From the NCBI GenBank assembly GCA_001805105.1, contig MHEE01000009.1, forward strand, positions 42,095 to 87,011: a stretch of 44,917 nt of DNA, in the 5' to 3' direction. The stretch comes from Nitrospirae bacterium GWF2_44_13. Lineage in GTDB: Bacteria > Nitrospirota > Thermodesulfovibrionia > Thermodesulfovibrionales > UBA1546. The position numbers were made by a program, and so were the translations under genes. This document shows, one piece after another, positions 35,430-44,824 of the stretch (position 1 is its first letter; every line of letters begins with the position of its first letter). Below the pieces are notes generated by a model, which was not told where the DNA came from, did no database searches, and worked only from the letters and a program-made list of their open reading frames with translations.

Positions 35430-36842
35430 ATGATACGGGTTCGTTTTGCGCCGAGTCCTACAGGGCATCTGCATATTGGAGGAGCGAGGACTGCTCTTTT
35501 TAATTATCTCTATGCGCGGCACAACAACGGCAAATTTATTCTGAGAATTGAGGATACGGACAGGACACGCTCCACGGAAGAATATATAGAGGCAATCATT
35601 AAGGGCATGAAATGGCTTAAACTTGAATGGGATGAAGGCCCTTTCAGGCAGACCGACAGGTTTGATGTATATAGAAGTTATGTTGATAAACTTCTGAAAG
35701 AAGGCAAGGCATATTACTGCTGCTGCACACCCGAAGAGCTTGAGCAGAGAAGAAAAGAGGCTCTGGCTCAGGGAAAATCTCCAAAGTACGACGGGCGATG
35801 CAGAAACTTACAGGGTCAAGGGGCAAAGGGTCAAGGCGCAGTTAGATTCAAGATGCCTCAGGAAGGGCAGACAGTTGTTGATGACCTGATAAGGGGCAAG
35901 GTTGTATTTGAAAATGACCAGCTTGACGACCTCATTATAATGCGCTCCGACGGAACGCCAACATATAACTTTACAGTTGTTGTTGATGACGTTGATATGA
36001 AGATAACGCACGTTATAAGAGGTGATGACCACCTGAATAATACACCAAAGCAGATTCACATATATAAAGCCTTGGGATACGAGATTCCGCTCTTTGCGCA
36101 TCTCCCGATGATTCTCGGCTCTGACAAGACAAGGCTTTCAAAAAGGCATGGCGCAACATCTGTGATGGCATATCAAGAAATGGGTTATCTTCCTGATGCT
36201 TTGGTAAATTATCTTGTCAGACTCGGATGGTCATGCGGAGATCAGGAGGTATTTACAAGAGAAGAGTTGATAAAACATTTTTCGTTTGAGAATGTCGGCA
36301 AATCATCTGGTGTATTTAATCCTGAAAAGCTTCTCTGGCTAAATAGCCAGTATATTATCAAATCAAATCCTGATGAACTTGTTGGGCTTGTGATACCATT
36401 CCTTGAAAGTGCAGGCATAATCCGGAAGGGACAGGATATAGACAGAAAGTGGCTCTCAAAGGCAATAAAGACACTTCAGGAACGCGCAAAGACACTCGTT
36501 GAGCTTGCAAATTCCCTCAGGTATTACATTGCAGAAGATGTTCAGTACGATGAGAAGGCAAAGACAAAATTCCTGAACGAAAAGAGCATGCCGTATCTTA
36601 AAGAAGTGAAAGAGGGCATTGAATCTATCTCCGACTTTTCAGCTTTAGAACTTGAAAAGGTCTTTAAATCTATTGTAGAAAAGCATGGAATAAAGCTTGG
36701 CGCCCTCGCCCAGCCTGTGCGTGTTGCAATGACCGGAGGAACAGAGAGTCCGGGGATATTTGAGGTGCTTGAAGTTCTTGGGAAAGAGAAAACGTTAAGA
36801 AGATTGGATAAGGCGTTAAAAATAATAAAGGGTGAAAATTAA
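35430..36842 (+). CDS. gltX: Glutamyl-tRNA synthetase
   Basis: This 470-residue class I synthetase has the HIGH motif HIGG (15-18) in [20 protein letters not shown]. The CCC near residue 97-99 and C124 are the zinc-type positions. The KMSKS equivalent is LSKRH (236-240), and the helical anticodon-binding half has LLWLNSQYI. Residues 128-137 ([10 protein letters not shown]) look like an in-frame insertion from heptamer repeats. A GGAGG lies 13 bases before the ATG. glnS starts one base after its stop. Confidence 0.95.
   Translation: MIRVRFAPSPTGHLHIGGARTALFNYLYARHNNGKFILRIEDTDRTRSTEEYIEAIIKGMKWLKLEWDEGPFRQTDRFDVYRSYVDKLLKEGKAYYCCCTPEELEQRRKEALAQGKSPKYDGRCRNLQGQGAKGQGAVRFKMPQEGQTVVDDLIRGKVVFENDQLDDLIIMRSDGTPTYNFTVVVDDVDMKITHVIRGDDHLNNTPKQIHIYKALGYEIPLFAHLPMILGSDKTRLSKRHGATSVMAYQEMGYLPDALVNYLVRLGWSCGDQEVFTREELIKHFSFENVGKSSGVFNPEKLLWLNSQYIIKSNPDELVGLVIPFLESAGIIRKGQDIDRKWLSKAIKTLQERAKTLVELANSLRYYIAEDVQYDEKAKTKFLNEKSMPYLKEVKEGIESISDFSALELEKVFKSIVEKHGIKLGALAQPVRVAMTGGTESPGIFEVLEVLGKEKTLRRLDKALKIIKGEN
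35814..35835. repeat. Tandem heptamers inside gltX
   Basis: GGTCAAG, GGGCAAA and G-GGTCAAG follow each other and encode QGQGAKGQG-type sequence between the zinc-binding region and the conserved VRFKMP strand. The unit matches the last heptamer of the kinase-gene repeat at 33405-33411. Confidence 0.75.
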
Positions 36843-36843
36843 A

Positions 36844-38520
36844 ATGACTCCTGACAAGCCCGCTGATTTCATTCGTGAGATAGTCACTGAAGACATAAAG
36901 AACAGGAAATACGACAGCCGTGTTCACACGCGCTTCCCTCCTGAGCCTAACGGTTACTTGCACATAGGCCATGCAAAATCTATCTGCCTCAATTTCGGAA
37001 TAGCCAAAGAATTCAACGGTCTCTGCAACCTGCGCTTTGACGACACAAATCCCACAAAAGAAGAAGTTGAATATGTTGAATCAATAAAAGAAGACGTTAA
37101 ATGGCTCGGATTTGACTGGGACAAGAGAGAGTATTATGCATCTGATTATTTTGAGAAAATGTACGGATATGCTGTTGAATTAATAAAAAAAGGCAAGGCG
37201 TATGTCTGCGACTTGAACGCGGACGATATAAGGGAATACAGGGGAACACTCACAGAATCCGGCAAGGAAAGTCCGTATAGAAATCGCTCTGTTGAGGATA
37301 ATCTTGAACTCTTTGAGAAGATGAGAAAAGGCGAATTCCCTGACGGCTCGCGAACTCTCAGGGCAAAGATAGACATGAAGTCAGGAAATATTAATATGCG
37401 CGACCCTGTTATCTATAGGATAATGCATGCAGAGCATCACAGGACAGGAAATAAATGGTGTATTTATCCAATGTATGATTATGCTCACTGTGTTTCGGAC
37501 TCAATTGAAGGCATAACACATTCTATCTGCACCCTTGAATTTGAAGACCACAGGCCCTTGTATGACTGGTTTCTTGATGAGCTTGGCGTTTATCATCCAC
37601 GGCAGATTGAGTTTGCGAGGCTTAACCTCAGTTACACAGTCTTAAGCAAGAGAAGGCTCATCCGGCTTGTTCAGGAAGGGCATGTCAATGGATGGGATGA
37701 CCCGAGGATGCCGACAATCTCAGGATTTAGAAGACGCGGATATACACCTGAATCAATAAGGAATTTTTGCGAGCGCATAGGCGTTGCCAAAAGAGACAGC
37801 CTTGTTGACATGGCTCTGCTTGAATACTGCATCCGCGAAGGCCTGAACAAAAGCGCTCAGAGGGTTATGGCTGTTCTCAAGCCGCTGAAGGTAGTGATAA
37901 CAAATTACCCTGAAAATCAGACTGAAGAACTTGAGGCGATAAATAATCCCGAGGATGAGAGCATGGGTAAAAGAAAGGTTCCTTTCTCGCGTATTCTTTA
38001 TATTGAGAGAGATGATTTCATGGAGAATCCTCCCAATGAGTTCTTCCGCCTTGCGCCGGGCAGAGAGGTAAGGCTGAGATATGCGTATTACATCACTTGC
38101 GTTGACGTTATTAAGGACAAGACTACTGGAGAAGTTACAGAGCTTCACTGCACCTATGACCCTGCAACACGCGGCGGTGATTCTCCTGATAGAAGAAAAG
38201 TAAAGGCAACACTTCATTGGGTTTCCGCATCTCATGCAATTAAGGCAGAAGTTCGGCTTTACGACCATCTCTTCACAAAGCCTGTTCCCGGCGAAGAAAG
38301 CAATGATTTTAAGACAGACATCAATCCGAAATCACTTGAACTGCTGAAACAAGGCTTTGTTGAACCAAGCCTTGCCGATGCAAAATCAGGCGACAGATTT
38401 CAGTTTGAGAGAATGGGTTATTTCTGCGTGGACCGTGATTCGACAAACGAGAAACCCGTATTCAACAGAACAGTGACGCTTAAAGATACATGGGCGAAGA
38501 TTGAGAAGGCAAAAAGATGA
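36844..38520 (+). CDS. glnS: Glutaminyl-tRNA synthetase
   Basis: This protein of about 558 residues has the GlnS form of the HIGH motif ([20 protein letters not shown]), DDTNPTKEE, the KMSKS equivalent VLSKRRL, and the double beta-barrel anticodon domain ([20 protein letters not shown]). The ATG at 36844, with AAAGGG upstream, is preferred over an in-frame GTG at 36832 that lies inside gltX. It charges tRNA-Gln directly. GlnS has a patchy spread outside gamma-proteobacteria and is usually explained by transfer. The tight gltX-glnS pair would balance Glu and Gln charging. Confidence 0.95.
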   Translation: MTPDKPADFIREIVTEDIKNRKYDSRVHTRFPPEPNGYLHIGHAKSICLNFGIAKEFNGLCNLRFDDTNPTKEEVEYVESIKEDVKWLGFDWDKREYYASDYFEKMYGYAVELIKKGKAYVCDLNADDIREYRGTLTESGKESPYRNRSVEDNLELFEKMRKGEFPDGSRTLRAKIDMKSGNINMRDPVIYRIMHAEHHRTGNKWCIYPMYDYAHCVSDSIEGITHSICTLEFEDHRPLYDWFLDELGVYHPRQIEFARLNLSYTVLSKRRLIRLVQEGHVNGWDDPRMPTISGFRRRGYTPESIRNFCERIGVAKRDSLVDMALLEYCIREGLNKSAQRVMAVLKPLKVVITNYPENQTEELEAINNPEDESMGKRKVPFSRILYIERDDFMENPPNEFFRLAPGREVRLRYAYYITCVDVIKDKTTGEVTELHCTYDPATRGGDSPDRRKVKATLHWVSASHAIKAEVRLYDHLFTKPVPGEESNDFKTDINPKSLELLKQGFVEPSLADAKSGDRFQFERMGYFCVDRDSTNEKPVFNRTVTLKDTWAKIEKAKR

Positions 38521-38552
38521 AGACTCGGCAGCAACAATCTTTTTAATAGCCA

Positions 38553-39752
38553 TCATTCAGTAGAATTATTCCCTGCCAGCATCTTTATAAAAACCCGCGC
38601 AAGAACAGGGTCAAATAATTTACCACTTTTGTCATGTATAAATCTTAAGGTATTTTCAGGGCTATAAGCAGTCCGCTTATACACCTTTCCTGAAGTAAGC
38701 GCATCGTAGCAATCAGCAATACTTACAATCCTGCTGAAAATATTAGGGATTCTTTTATTGGGAAGCTCAGGATAACCACTCCTGTCATAGTTTATATGAT
38801 GTTCTAAAGAAGCAAGCATAGAAATAACTGTTATGTCACTGAGGTCTTTTGTCCTCATCAGCATTCTTACCCCATCTACAGGATGCCTCATCATAAGCTC
38901 CAGGTCATTTGAATCTAACTCTGAAGGTTTATTTAAAATTGACATGGGTATTTCAGCCTTCCCTATATCATGAAGGACCGCAGCCATTCCAAGCCTGCTT
39001 AACTGATTTCTCGGGAGATTGATTCTCTTGCCAATCCCTATCGAAAGTATAGCCGTATTCAACATGTGATTATACAAATAATTCTCAAAGCTCTTAAGTG
39101 TAGTAAATCCTAAAAGGTAAGCCTCATCCTTTAGAATATTATCAACAATAGCATGGATAACCCTCTTGACCTTTCTTGCGTTTATCGGTTTCCCTGCCCT
39201 TGCAGAGATGTCAATCTCTTTAACGGCAGCAAGGCCTATGGTATAGAGCCTTGTTGCAACCTCTCTCGTGTCGCTCATATCAAGAGAATCCTTCTTGTCA
39301 AAAAAGATAGGGCCTCCGATAGCAATGCCTTTTGTCAGCTTACTTTCAAGTAATGACTGTATCTCTGATGCCTCAACTCCGCCTTTAATAGAATATGCAA
39401 GGTATATCAGGTCATCATTTTGGAGTGGCGCCCTCAATGCCAGAACACCTATTCTCCTTTTCTTAAATTCCCCGGCAAGGAACTCAAAATTGTCAACATC
39501 CGATAAAGATGCCTTTACCCTCACATCCTCAATGAAAAATGAACCCTCAACCATCTTAAGGCTCAGTTCTCCTTCTTCGCCGATGAATGGTTCAAGGTCA
39601 GAAAGAAGTCTTGATGCGGCATTTATCATAGCCTCATTTATCGAGCCATGAATCCCCGTAAGTTTTACCAATATTGAGAGGTGGTTTACTATTAACCTTC
39701 CATATCTGGCAACATTTTCCTTAAATGCATCGTCAGTTTTTCTGTCTCTCAT
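38553..39752 (-). CDS. HD-GYP domain protein
   Basis: This 399-residue protein has an unrecognised N-terminal part (about 1-190) and a C-terminal HD-GYP domain. H229 sits in YNHML, the HD pair is in LHDIGK (261-262), MMRHP and EHHINYDRSGYP follow (GYP at 326-328), and IADCYDALTSGKVYKR comes after. HD-GYP enzymes break down cyclic di-GMP; whether this one is active is not shown. Its ATG overlaps the HEAT-repeat gene stop by 4 bases (ATGA), so the two are likely made together and may interact. Confidence 0.88.
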   Translation of the reverse strand: MRDRKTDDAFKENVARYGRLIVNHLSILVKLTGIHGSINEAMINAASRLLSDLEPFIGEEGELSLKMVEGSFFIEDVRVKASLSDVDNFEFLAGEFKKRRIGVLALRAPLQNDDLIYLAYSIKGGVEASEIQSLLESKLTKGIAIGGPIFFDKKDSLDMSDTREVATRLYTIGLAAVKEIDISARAGKPINARKVKRVIHAIVDNILKDEAYLLGFTTLKSFENYLYNHMLNTAILSIGIGKRINLPRNQLSRLGMAAVLHDIGKAEIPMSILNKPSELDSNDLELMMRHPVDGVRMLMRTKDLSDITVISMLASLEHHINYDRSGYPELPNKRIPNIFSRIVSIADCYDALTSGKVYKRTAYSPENTLRFIHDKSGKLFDPVLARVFIKMLAGNNSTE

Positions 39753-41365
39753 CTGACACCTGTTTTCATGCGTGCCTTCTTACAGGCATCACTCACAAAC
39801 CCTTCCTTCTCCCGCATCCCTTTTTCAAGGAGCACAATAGATTCTTTTGTGCCTAAGACCCCCAGGCCGTATGCGGCGCAGGCCCTCAGCTCCTCTGTCT
39901 CTACCTTCCTGAATAACCCTTTCTTTTCAAAAAACCCGGAGAGTATGGGGAATGCTGTCTCCCCGCCTGTTTCAGATAATGTTTCAAAAAGCTCTTTCTT
40001 TTCAGTATAAGGCCTCTCCTTTAAATCACCTGCCAATATTCTTTCTTTTACGATATCAAATAATTTTTTATCCTTGAATCTTCTCAGCGCTCTTAATGCG
40101 GATGTTCTTATCCCTGCATCGCTGTCTTTTAGGGCAATTATGAGCGAACCCTTTGTCTCTTCTGTTCCTATCAGTTCCAGCGCCTTAACAGCCTCTTTTC
40201 TAACCCGCAGTTCAGGATGGGCTATCGTTTCCTCTATACATTTTATTGCCCCGGATTCTTTTAGAATGCCAAGTATCATTAAAGTATTTCTGACGAGATA
40301 CCATCTCTTGTCATGGATACCGCAGACAAATGCGTCTGCCGCATCTTTACCCAAAACAGACAGGATATTGCAGAGATGCCTTCTCATCTTTCTGTCTTCC
40401 AATTCGCCAAGAATGTTAAGAAGAAAAGGAATCGCATTCTTATTAAGACAAAGCAGATATGTCTGAATGCTCTCCGGGTTCTTATCTTCTGAAAAGAGTT
40501 TTCTGAGCTTATCCTCGCTGCCTGCCCTGTCAATGACCTCATCAATTATTTTTTTATGTTCAGATGAAATCCCCGACTCGCTCATGTCTCTCAACTTGTT
40601 AAGAATTTCTATTACTCTTTGTATAGAGTTTTTTTCAAACAAGATGTCTATTATCTTCCCGACATTCTGCGCAAGCTCTTTCAATCCCCCAATATCTTTC
40701 TCCATTTTCACCAGCTCTAAAAACAAATCTGTTGCTTCGGAGAACAGCCCCTCATCCTCAAATTTCTGTATTTCATGATGGAAGGCATTAAGTTCATCAG
40801 GACTCACAGGCAATACCTCAAAATCAATCACAGAAGGAGCTAAAACAACACCCATATACATAGCGCCCATCGGAGCCAATTCATCCCCTGTTTCCTCCAA
40901 TAGAAGTTCGTTCCCGGCAGGCAGTTCTTCTTCAATAAATCCCTCTGAAACGGAATAGGTGATATGCTCAGGATTCTTCTCCCATAGAAGTGTTACCACA
41001 TCATCCTCAAGATTCTGGCCTTCTGACGCTATCTTAAAAATATCCGCAAAACTTATCAGCTCATTTAAGGTTATTCCTTTGTGAAAGCATATCTCTCTTA
41101 TGCCGTCAACAAAGAGCATAAGCGCAATATTATCAGTCCTGTCTTCGCTGTGGAAAACCTCCTTCCCGTTGAACAGCAGCGAAAATTGCTCCACTGTAAG
41201 AGGAAGGGTATCCTGCATCTCAAAAAAAGAATTAAATTTTCCGAGGAGCTCTTCAGCAAACTTTTGATATATGGGATTGTTTGGCAGGTAAGCCTTAAAT
41301 GTCTTGAGGGTCTTTGTCATGGACTTGAATATCTCACCTGCGAGGATTAAATCTTTTTCTTCCAT
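39749..41365 (-). CDS. HEAT-repeat protein
   Basis: This 538-residue protein has an N-terminal region resembling that of the downstream HD-GYP protein (a domain reading out LSLLFNGKEV-like strands). A disordered middle follows, and HEAT/PBS-lyase-type repeats run from about residue 300 to the end (for example RKEAVKALELIGTEETKGSL and RTSALRALRRFKDKKLFDIV). HEAT repeats are protein-binding scaffolds. The coupling to an HD-GYP gene suggests a signalling partner. Confidence 0.8.
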   Translation of the reverse strand: MEEKDLILAGEIFKSMTKTLKTFKAYLPNNPIYQKFAEELLGKFNSFFEMQDTLPLTVEQFSLLFNGKEVFHSEDRTDNIALMLFVDGIREICFHKGITLNELISFADIFKIASEGQNLEDDVVTLLWEKNPEHITYSVSEGFIEEELPAGNELLLEETGDELAPMGAMYMGVVLAPSVIDFEVLPVSPDELNAFHHEIQKFEDEGLFSEATDLFLELVKMEKDIGGLKELAQNVGKIIDILFEKNSIQRVIEILNKLRDMSESGISSEHKKIIDEVIDRAGSEDKLRKLFSEDKNPESIQTYLLCLNKNAIPFLLNILGELEDRKMRRHLCNILSVLGKDAADAFVCGIHDKRWYLVRNTLMILGILKESGAIKCIEETIAHPELRVRKEAVKALELIGTEETKGSLIIALKDSDAGIRTSALRALRRFKDKKLFDIVKERILAGDLKERPYTEKKELFETLSETGGETAFPILSGFFEKKGLFRKVETEELRACAAYGLGVLGTKESIVLLEKGMREKEGFVSDACKKARMKTGVR

Positions 41366-41426
41366 GCCTCTCGTCCCTCGGTGCTGACAAACCCTGTTCT
41401 TATATAAACATGAAACGCATATAATT

Positions 41427-42665
41427 TCAACTATTTACAGGCAGCCTTAATCTGAATGTCGTTCCCGAACCTGTACTGTCAACACGAATTGTGCCGGCGT
41501 GAGACGTGATTATCTTATGCACTATTGCCAGCCCAAGTCCTGTTCCCTTCTCCTTCGTTGTATAAAACGGCAGAAAAATCTTGTCTTTAATCCCCTCATG
41601 TATTCCATGCCCCGTATCAGATACGGTAATCTCTGCATAGCTACGAGTTTTTGCATACCCGAAACTAAGCTTCCCTCCGTCCTTCATTGCTTCAACTGCA
41701 TTCTGAATCAGGTTTGTGAATGCCTGTCTCAGAAGTATCTCATCGCCTGATATGAAAACAGACTTGTCAATATCAAGAAGAACCTCAACATTGCCGCTAA
41801 CACTTGCGATGCTTGACACACAACTGCCTATGATTTCACTGAGATTGATTTTTGAGAGAATTAATTCAACAGGCCTTGCAAATGACAAAAAATCAGAGAT
41901 AATCCTGTCCATAACCTCAATCTCCTTTGAGATTGCCTCAACTGTCGGTATCAGCGCAGCGTCAGCCTTTCTGGAGAGCAGTTTTGTATATCCCGCAATC
42001 ACTCCAAGCGGGTTCCTGAGTTCGTGTGCGATACCGGCAGACATCTCTCCGAGGCTTGACAGCCGTTTCCTCAGTTCTGCCTGAGACTCAAGCGCCTTAA
42101 GCTCTGTAAGGTCGGTAAAGACAAGTATGTTGCCTATTTCTTTACCCTCATTGTCGCGCAAAGGTGAAAAGGTAAGCCCAAGCCACAGTTCCCTGCCGTC
42201 AGATAACTTGTACTGAACCTCTCCTCTTTCAATGGGCTTTCCTTCTTTAAGGAGTTTTGCTACCGGGTTTTTAAAACGTTCCTCGCAGTTCCTTCCAATT
42301 GCATCTTCTGCCTTTATACCAATAATCTTTTCCGCTGATGAGTTCATGGTCTTGATTCTTAAATCCCTGTCAAAACTTATTACCCCACTCGGTACGCTCT
42401 GGAGAATATTCCTGTTGTAGCTTTCAACATCCCCTGCCCTCTGCTCGGCGAGCTTCTTTAACACCTCAAGCTCTTTCTCCTTTTCCTTCAGCTTGGAGAC
42501 AAGCTCATGAAATGTATCCACGACAAATCCGACATGGGACGTATCCTTCTGTTCTTTTTTTTTCTTTTCCTTGTTGAATTTCAGAAATGCCCTGAATAAA
42601 TAGAAGAAGATAACTATTACAATCAGGAATATAAAAAGAGGCAGGTATGCTGCTTCGGCGCTCAT
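41427..42665 (-). CDS. PilS/NtrB-type sensor histidine kinase
   Basis: This 412-residue protein has one N-terminal membrane helix (about 7-26), a basic coiled-coil linker, and a PAS domain (about 85-195). HisKA has H214 (GIAHELRNPLGVIAGYTKLL), and the HATPase carries DTGHGIHE and GTGLGLAIVHKI. The arrangement fits kinases that pair with sigma-54 regulators. Its start overlaps the pilD stop (ATGA), which hints at pilus control like PilS, but no response regulator is in the window. Confidence 0.87.
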   Translation of the reverse strand: MSAEAAYLPLFIFLIVIVIFFYLFRAFLKFNKEKKKKEQKDTSHVGFVVDTFHELVSKLKEKEKELEVLKKLAEQRAGDVESYNRNILQSVPSGVISFDRDLRIKTMNSSAEKIIGIKAEDAIGRNCEERFKNPVAKLLKEGKPIERGEVQYKLSDGRELWLGLTFSPLRDNEGKEIGNILVFTDLTELKALESQAELRKRLSSLGEMSAGIAHELRNPLGVIAGYTKLLSRKADAALIPTVEAISKEIEVMDRIISDFLSFARPVELILSKINLSEIIGSCVSSIASVSGNVEVLLDIDKSVFISGDEILLRQAFTNLIQNAVEAMKDGGKLSFGYAKTRSYAEITVSDTGHGIHEGIKDKIFLPFYTTKEKGTGLGLAIVHKIITSHAGTIRVDSTGSGTTFRLRLPVNS

Positions 42666-43441
42666 CTAAGCCCTATATACCAGTAAAAAATCTCCTGCCC
42701 TGCAAAGAGTGTTATAATTGCGCCTGCCGCAAGGAACGGGCCGAAAGGTATCTTGCTCTTTCTTCCACTTCCCTTAAATACCATCAGGAATATGCCCCAT
42801 ACAGAACCAAAGAGACTGCCGAGAAAGGTTGTCAGCAGGACGGATTTCCATCCCATCAGCGCGCCAACCATCGCCATCATCTTTATATCGCCTCCGCCCA
42901 TTCCTCCGCGGCTGAGAACAGCAATCAAATAGAAAAGGCCAAACCCTGTTACAGCGCCGATAATGGAAGTCTTATATCCCAGCAGAGCCCATCTAAAAAA
43001 CGGGTCGTGAAGCAGGAATGAGCCTGCAATCAATCCTATCAGAATGCCCGGAAGTGTTATGCTGTCGGGTATTATCTGAAAATCAAGGTCTATGAATGTT
43101 ATGACTATCAGAGAAGAAACTAACGCAAAGTAAACTAATGTGTGCCACCCCATTCCAAATCTCCATAAAACAGCAGCATAGAAAAAAGCATTCAAGGCTT
43201 CAACCACGGGGTATCTGAGAGATATATTCCCCTTACAGGCCCTGCACCTTCCCGCAAGCATTATATAGCTGATAACCGGCACGTTATCCCATATCTTTAT
43301 GGGAGTGTTGCATGACGGGCAGTATGAAGAAGGCAGGATTATTGATTTCTCTCTGGGGATTCTGTATATGCAGACATTAAGAAAAGAACCGACAATGGAG
43401 CCGAAGATAAAAACCATGAGGTAAAGGGGCAGGCTGTGCAT
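42662..43441 (-). CDS. pilD: Type IV prepilin peptidase/N-methyltransferase
   Basis: This 259-residue, polytopic A24 aspartic peptidase has FGSIVGSFLNVCIYRIPR at the start. A zinc-binding pair of CxxC motifs (C41, C44, C66, C69) marks the methyltransferase-type domain. The two catalytic Asp positions are FIDLD (D118/D120) and GGGDIKMMAM (D185). It cleaves and methylates type IV pilin or pseudopilin leaders at the inner membrane. It starts 6 bases after the coiled-coil gene. Confidence 0.94.
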   Translation of the reverse strand: MHSLPLYLMVFIFGSIVGSFLNVCIYRIPREKSIILPSSYCPSCNTPIKIWDNVPVISYIMLAGRCRACKGNISLRYPVVEALNAFFYAAVLWRFGMGWHTLVYFALVSSLIVITFIDLDFQIIPDSITLPGILIGLIAGSFLLHDPFFRWALLGYKTSIIGAVTGFGLFYLIAVLSRGGMGGGDIKMMAMVGALMGWKSVLLTTFLGSLFGSVWGIFLMVFKGSGRKSKIPFGPFLAAGAIITLFAGQEIFYWYIGLR

Positions 43442-43447
43442 ATTATT

Positions 43448-43762
43448 CTATCCTTCCACCTTGCTGACCTCGGATACCTTCTTATTTATATCTTCAATCT
43501 CGGCGTTGAGTTTCTCTATCTCGCTTATAGAGCCTGCTATAACCTTGTCTTTCAGCACGTTCTTATCCTGCTGTTCCTTCAACTCAAACACGCGCTCGCC
43601 GATAAGCCTCAGCTTTTCAGCCCGTTCTTTCTCCTTTTTATCCCTGTCGCTTACAAGCTTGATAACCGAAAATTCAATCTTCATTCTTTCAGATAAAATG
43701 GAAGAAAACCATTTTATCCTCCCTATGCCGGAATCAAAATTATTTTTAATCCTTTTCCACAT
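43448..43762 (-). CDS. Small coiled-coil protein
   Basis: The 104 residues are rich in Lys and Glu, with a long heptad-like helix over the last 60 (KEKERAEKLRLIGERVFELK, then IEKLNAEIEDINKKVSEV). There is no signal peptide or known domain. A strong AAGGAGG lies 5 bases before the ATG, and it leads the pilD operon. Role unknown. Confidence 0.7.
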   Translation of the reverse strand: MWKRIKNNFDSGIGRIKWFSSILSERMKIEFSVIKLVSDRDKKEKERAEKLRLIGERVFELKEQQDKNVLKDKVIAGSISEIEKLNAEIEDINKKVSEVSKVEG

Positions 43763-44023
43763 AAAACCTCCTTGCCTTTAATGCTAATTCATTCAAAAAT
43801 CAGGAGCCAATTCAGCTTTAAGCAATGTCTCATAATAACATAACAGACGGTGTTGAAAACACTTTTTCCGATTTGAAAAATCCGCCGGATATGCTATAGT
43901 TTAATCAGTTTTCGGAAAATACGACAGTTCGTGTAGTAATTGTAGTGCATCATAATAAATACCAAATTATGAAACATGCAATCCATAAATCAATGCCTTC
44001 CCTAACAACTCGGGGCCTACGCT

Positions 44024-44554
44024 ATGGGCGAACCTAATCAAATAACTGATCCATTTATGGACAAACTAATTATTGCTGCTATCAGTGCAATTGGCGGTGC
44101 AATCTGTGTTTATCTTGGTGCTGTAAGAATTGCTCAAAAAAACAGACGAGTTGAATCTGGGTTTAAACTTTATGATACCTTTAGACATACCATTAACAGT
44201 CTTGAGCGAGCCGAAAACTTTGACACTCAAGACATTCTCAAGCGTGACTTTGGCGAACAAACGAGAGCTGCTGAACATTTCGGCTTTTTCCTCCCATTGA
44301 GACAACGCAAAGCATTTACCAAGGCATGGAATGCTTACAAACAAAAATACAGCGAGAACAAATTTTCCGACATTGGCGAAAGAGATAAAAGAGATTCCCT
44401 GAGAAAGTTTGCCCTTAACCATATTTATAACATCTTGAAATTTACAGGATATCGTCAATATACATTCCGAGAAAAGATAAAAATACTTTGGAACAATATA
44501 AAGCTCAAAATAAAAAAGACTGCGCAACAAGGCGTTCAAGGCAACAGGGATTAA
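44024..44554 (+). CDS. Hypothetical membrane protein, probable integron cassette gene
   Basis: This 176-residue protein has one N-terminal membrane helix (about 14-32, LIIAAISAIGGAICVYLGAV), then a helical cytosolic part (AEHFGFFLPLRQRKAFTKAW). No family is recognised. Its last codons run into an attC-like site at 44522-44612, as is usual for cassette genes. The ATG follows CCTACGCT, like the short leader of a cassette. Composition differs from the neighbouring pilD operon. Confidence 0.7.
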   Translation: MGEPNQITDPFMDKLIIAAISAIGGAICVYLGAVRIAQKNRRVESGFKLYDTFRHTINSLERAENFDTQDILKRDFGEQTRAAEHFGFFLPLRQRKAFTKAWNAYKQKYSENKFSDIGERDKRDSLRKFALNHIYNILKFTGYRQYTFREKIKILWNNIKLKIKKTAQQGVQGNRD

Positions 44555-44612
44555 GCGTGGCTCGTTTTCGTTCAATCCTCTGTGCCCCTGCGCCTTAACT
44601 TTCACGTTCGAC
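44522..44612 (+). other. attC-like integron recombination site
   Basis: The site opens with GCGCAAC followed by AAGGCGTTCAAGGC and closes with GCGCCTTAACTTTCACGTTCGAC split as L'-like GCCTTAACT and R'-like GTTCGAC. The two halves are imperfectly complementary over their length: AAGGCG with CGCCTT, ACAG with CTGT and GGATT with AATCC, leaving unpaired bases between. This is the typical build of attC (59-base) sites: CAAC...CGTTCAAG and CTTAACT...CGTT. Length 91 bases. No intI gene is in the window. Confidence 0.65.
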
Positions 44613-44628
44613 GATAGAGGAATGCGAA

Positions 44629-44709
44629 ATGACAGATGACTATGACACTCGCTTCGACGGAAAGAAAGTCTATGAAAGAACGGAGATGGGGACGGTTCTA
44701 ATTAAATGA
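44629..44709 (+). pseudogene. Start of a second cassette gene, broken by an inverted-repeat element
   Basis: The frame MTDDYDTRFDGKKVYERTEM opens 17 bases after the attC-like site and is then interrupted by the 68-bp inverted-repeat element, which supplies GTVLIK and a stop. It may be the next cassette or host sequence. No family seen. Confidence 0.4.
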
Positions 44710-44755
44710 AAAAGTTGCAAACAAGAAAATGGGAATAATATATAGAACCGTCCCC
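44688..44755. mobile_element. 68-bp element with 12-bp perfect inverted repeats
   Basis: GGGGACGGTTCT (44688-44699) and AGAACCGTCCCC (44744-44755) enclose 44 AT-rich bases. Such short units with this end are seen as dispersed repeats linked to REP-type (Y1) transposases. No transposase is nearby. Confidence 0.7.
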
Positions 44756-44824
44756 AATAAGACTCTTGTTAGACCAATACTAAAAAAATTAAAAATAAAA
44801 CTGATAAATTAGGGGGTGGTTTCC

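Noticed and set aside
37753-38268. 171-codon minus-strand open frame inside glnS
   Set aside because: Antisense to a well conserved enzyme; no motif of its own.
44066-44605. 179-codon minus-strand open frame over the cassette gene
   Set aside because: The plus-strand gene has the better start, a membrane helix and the attC-like site at its 3' end; the minus frame runs through the attC site.
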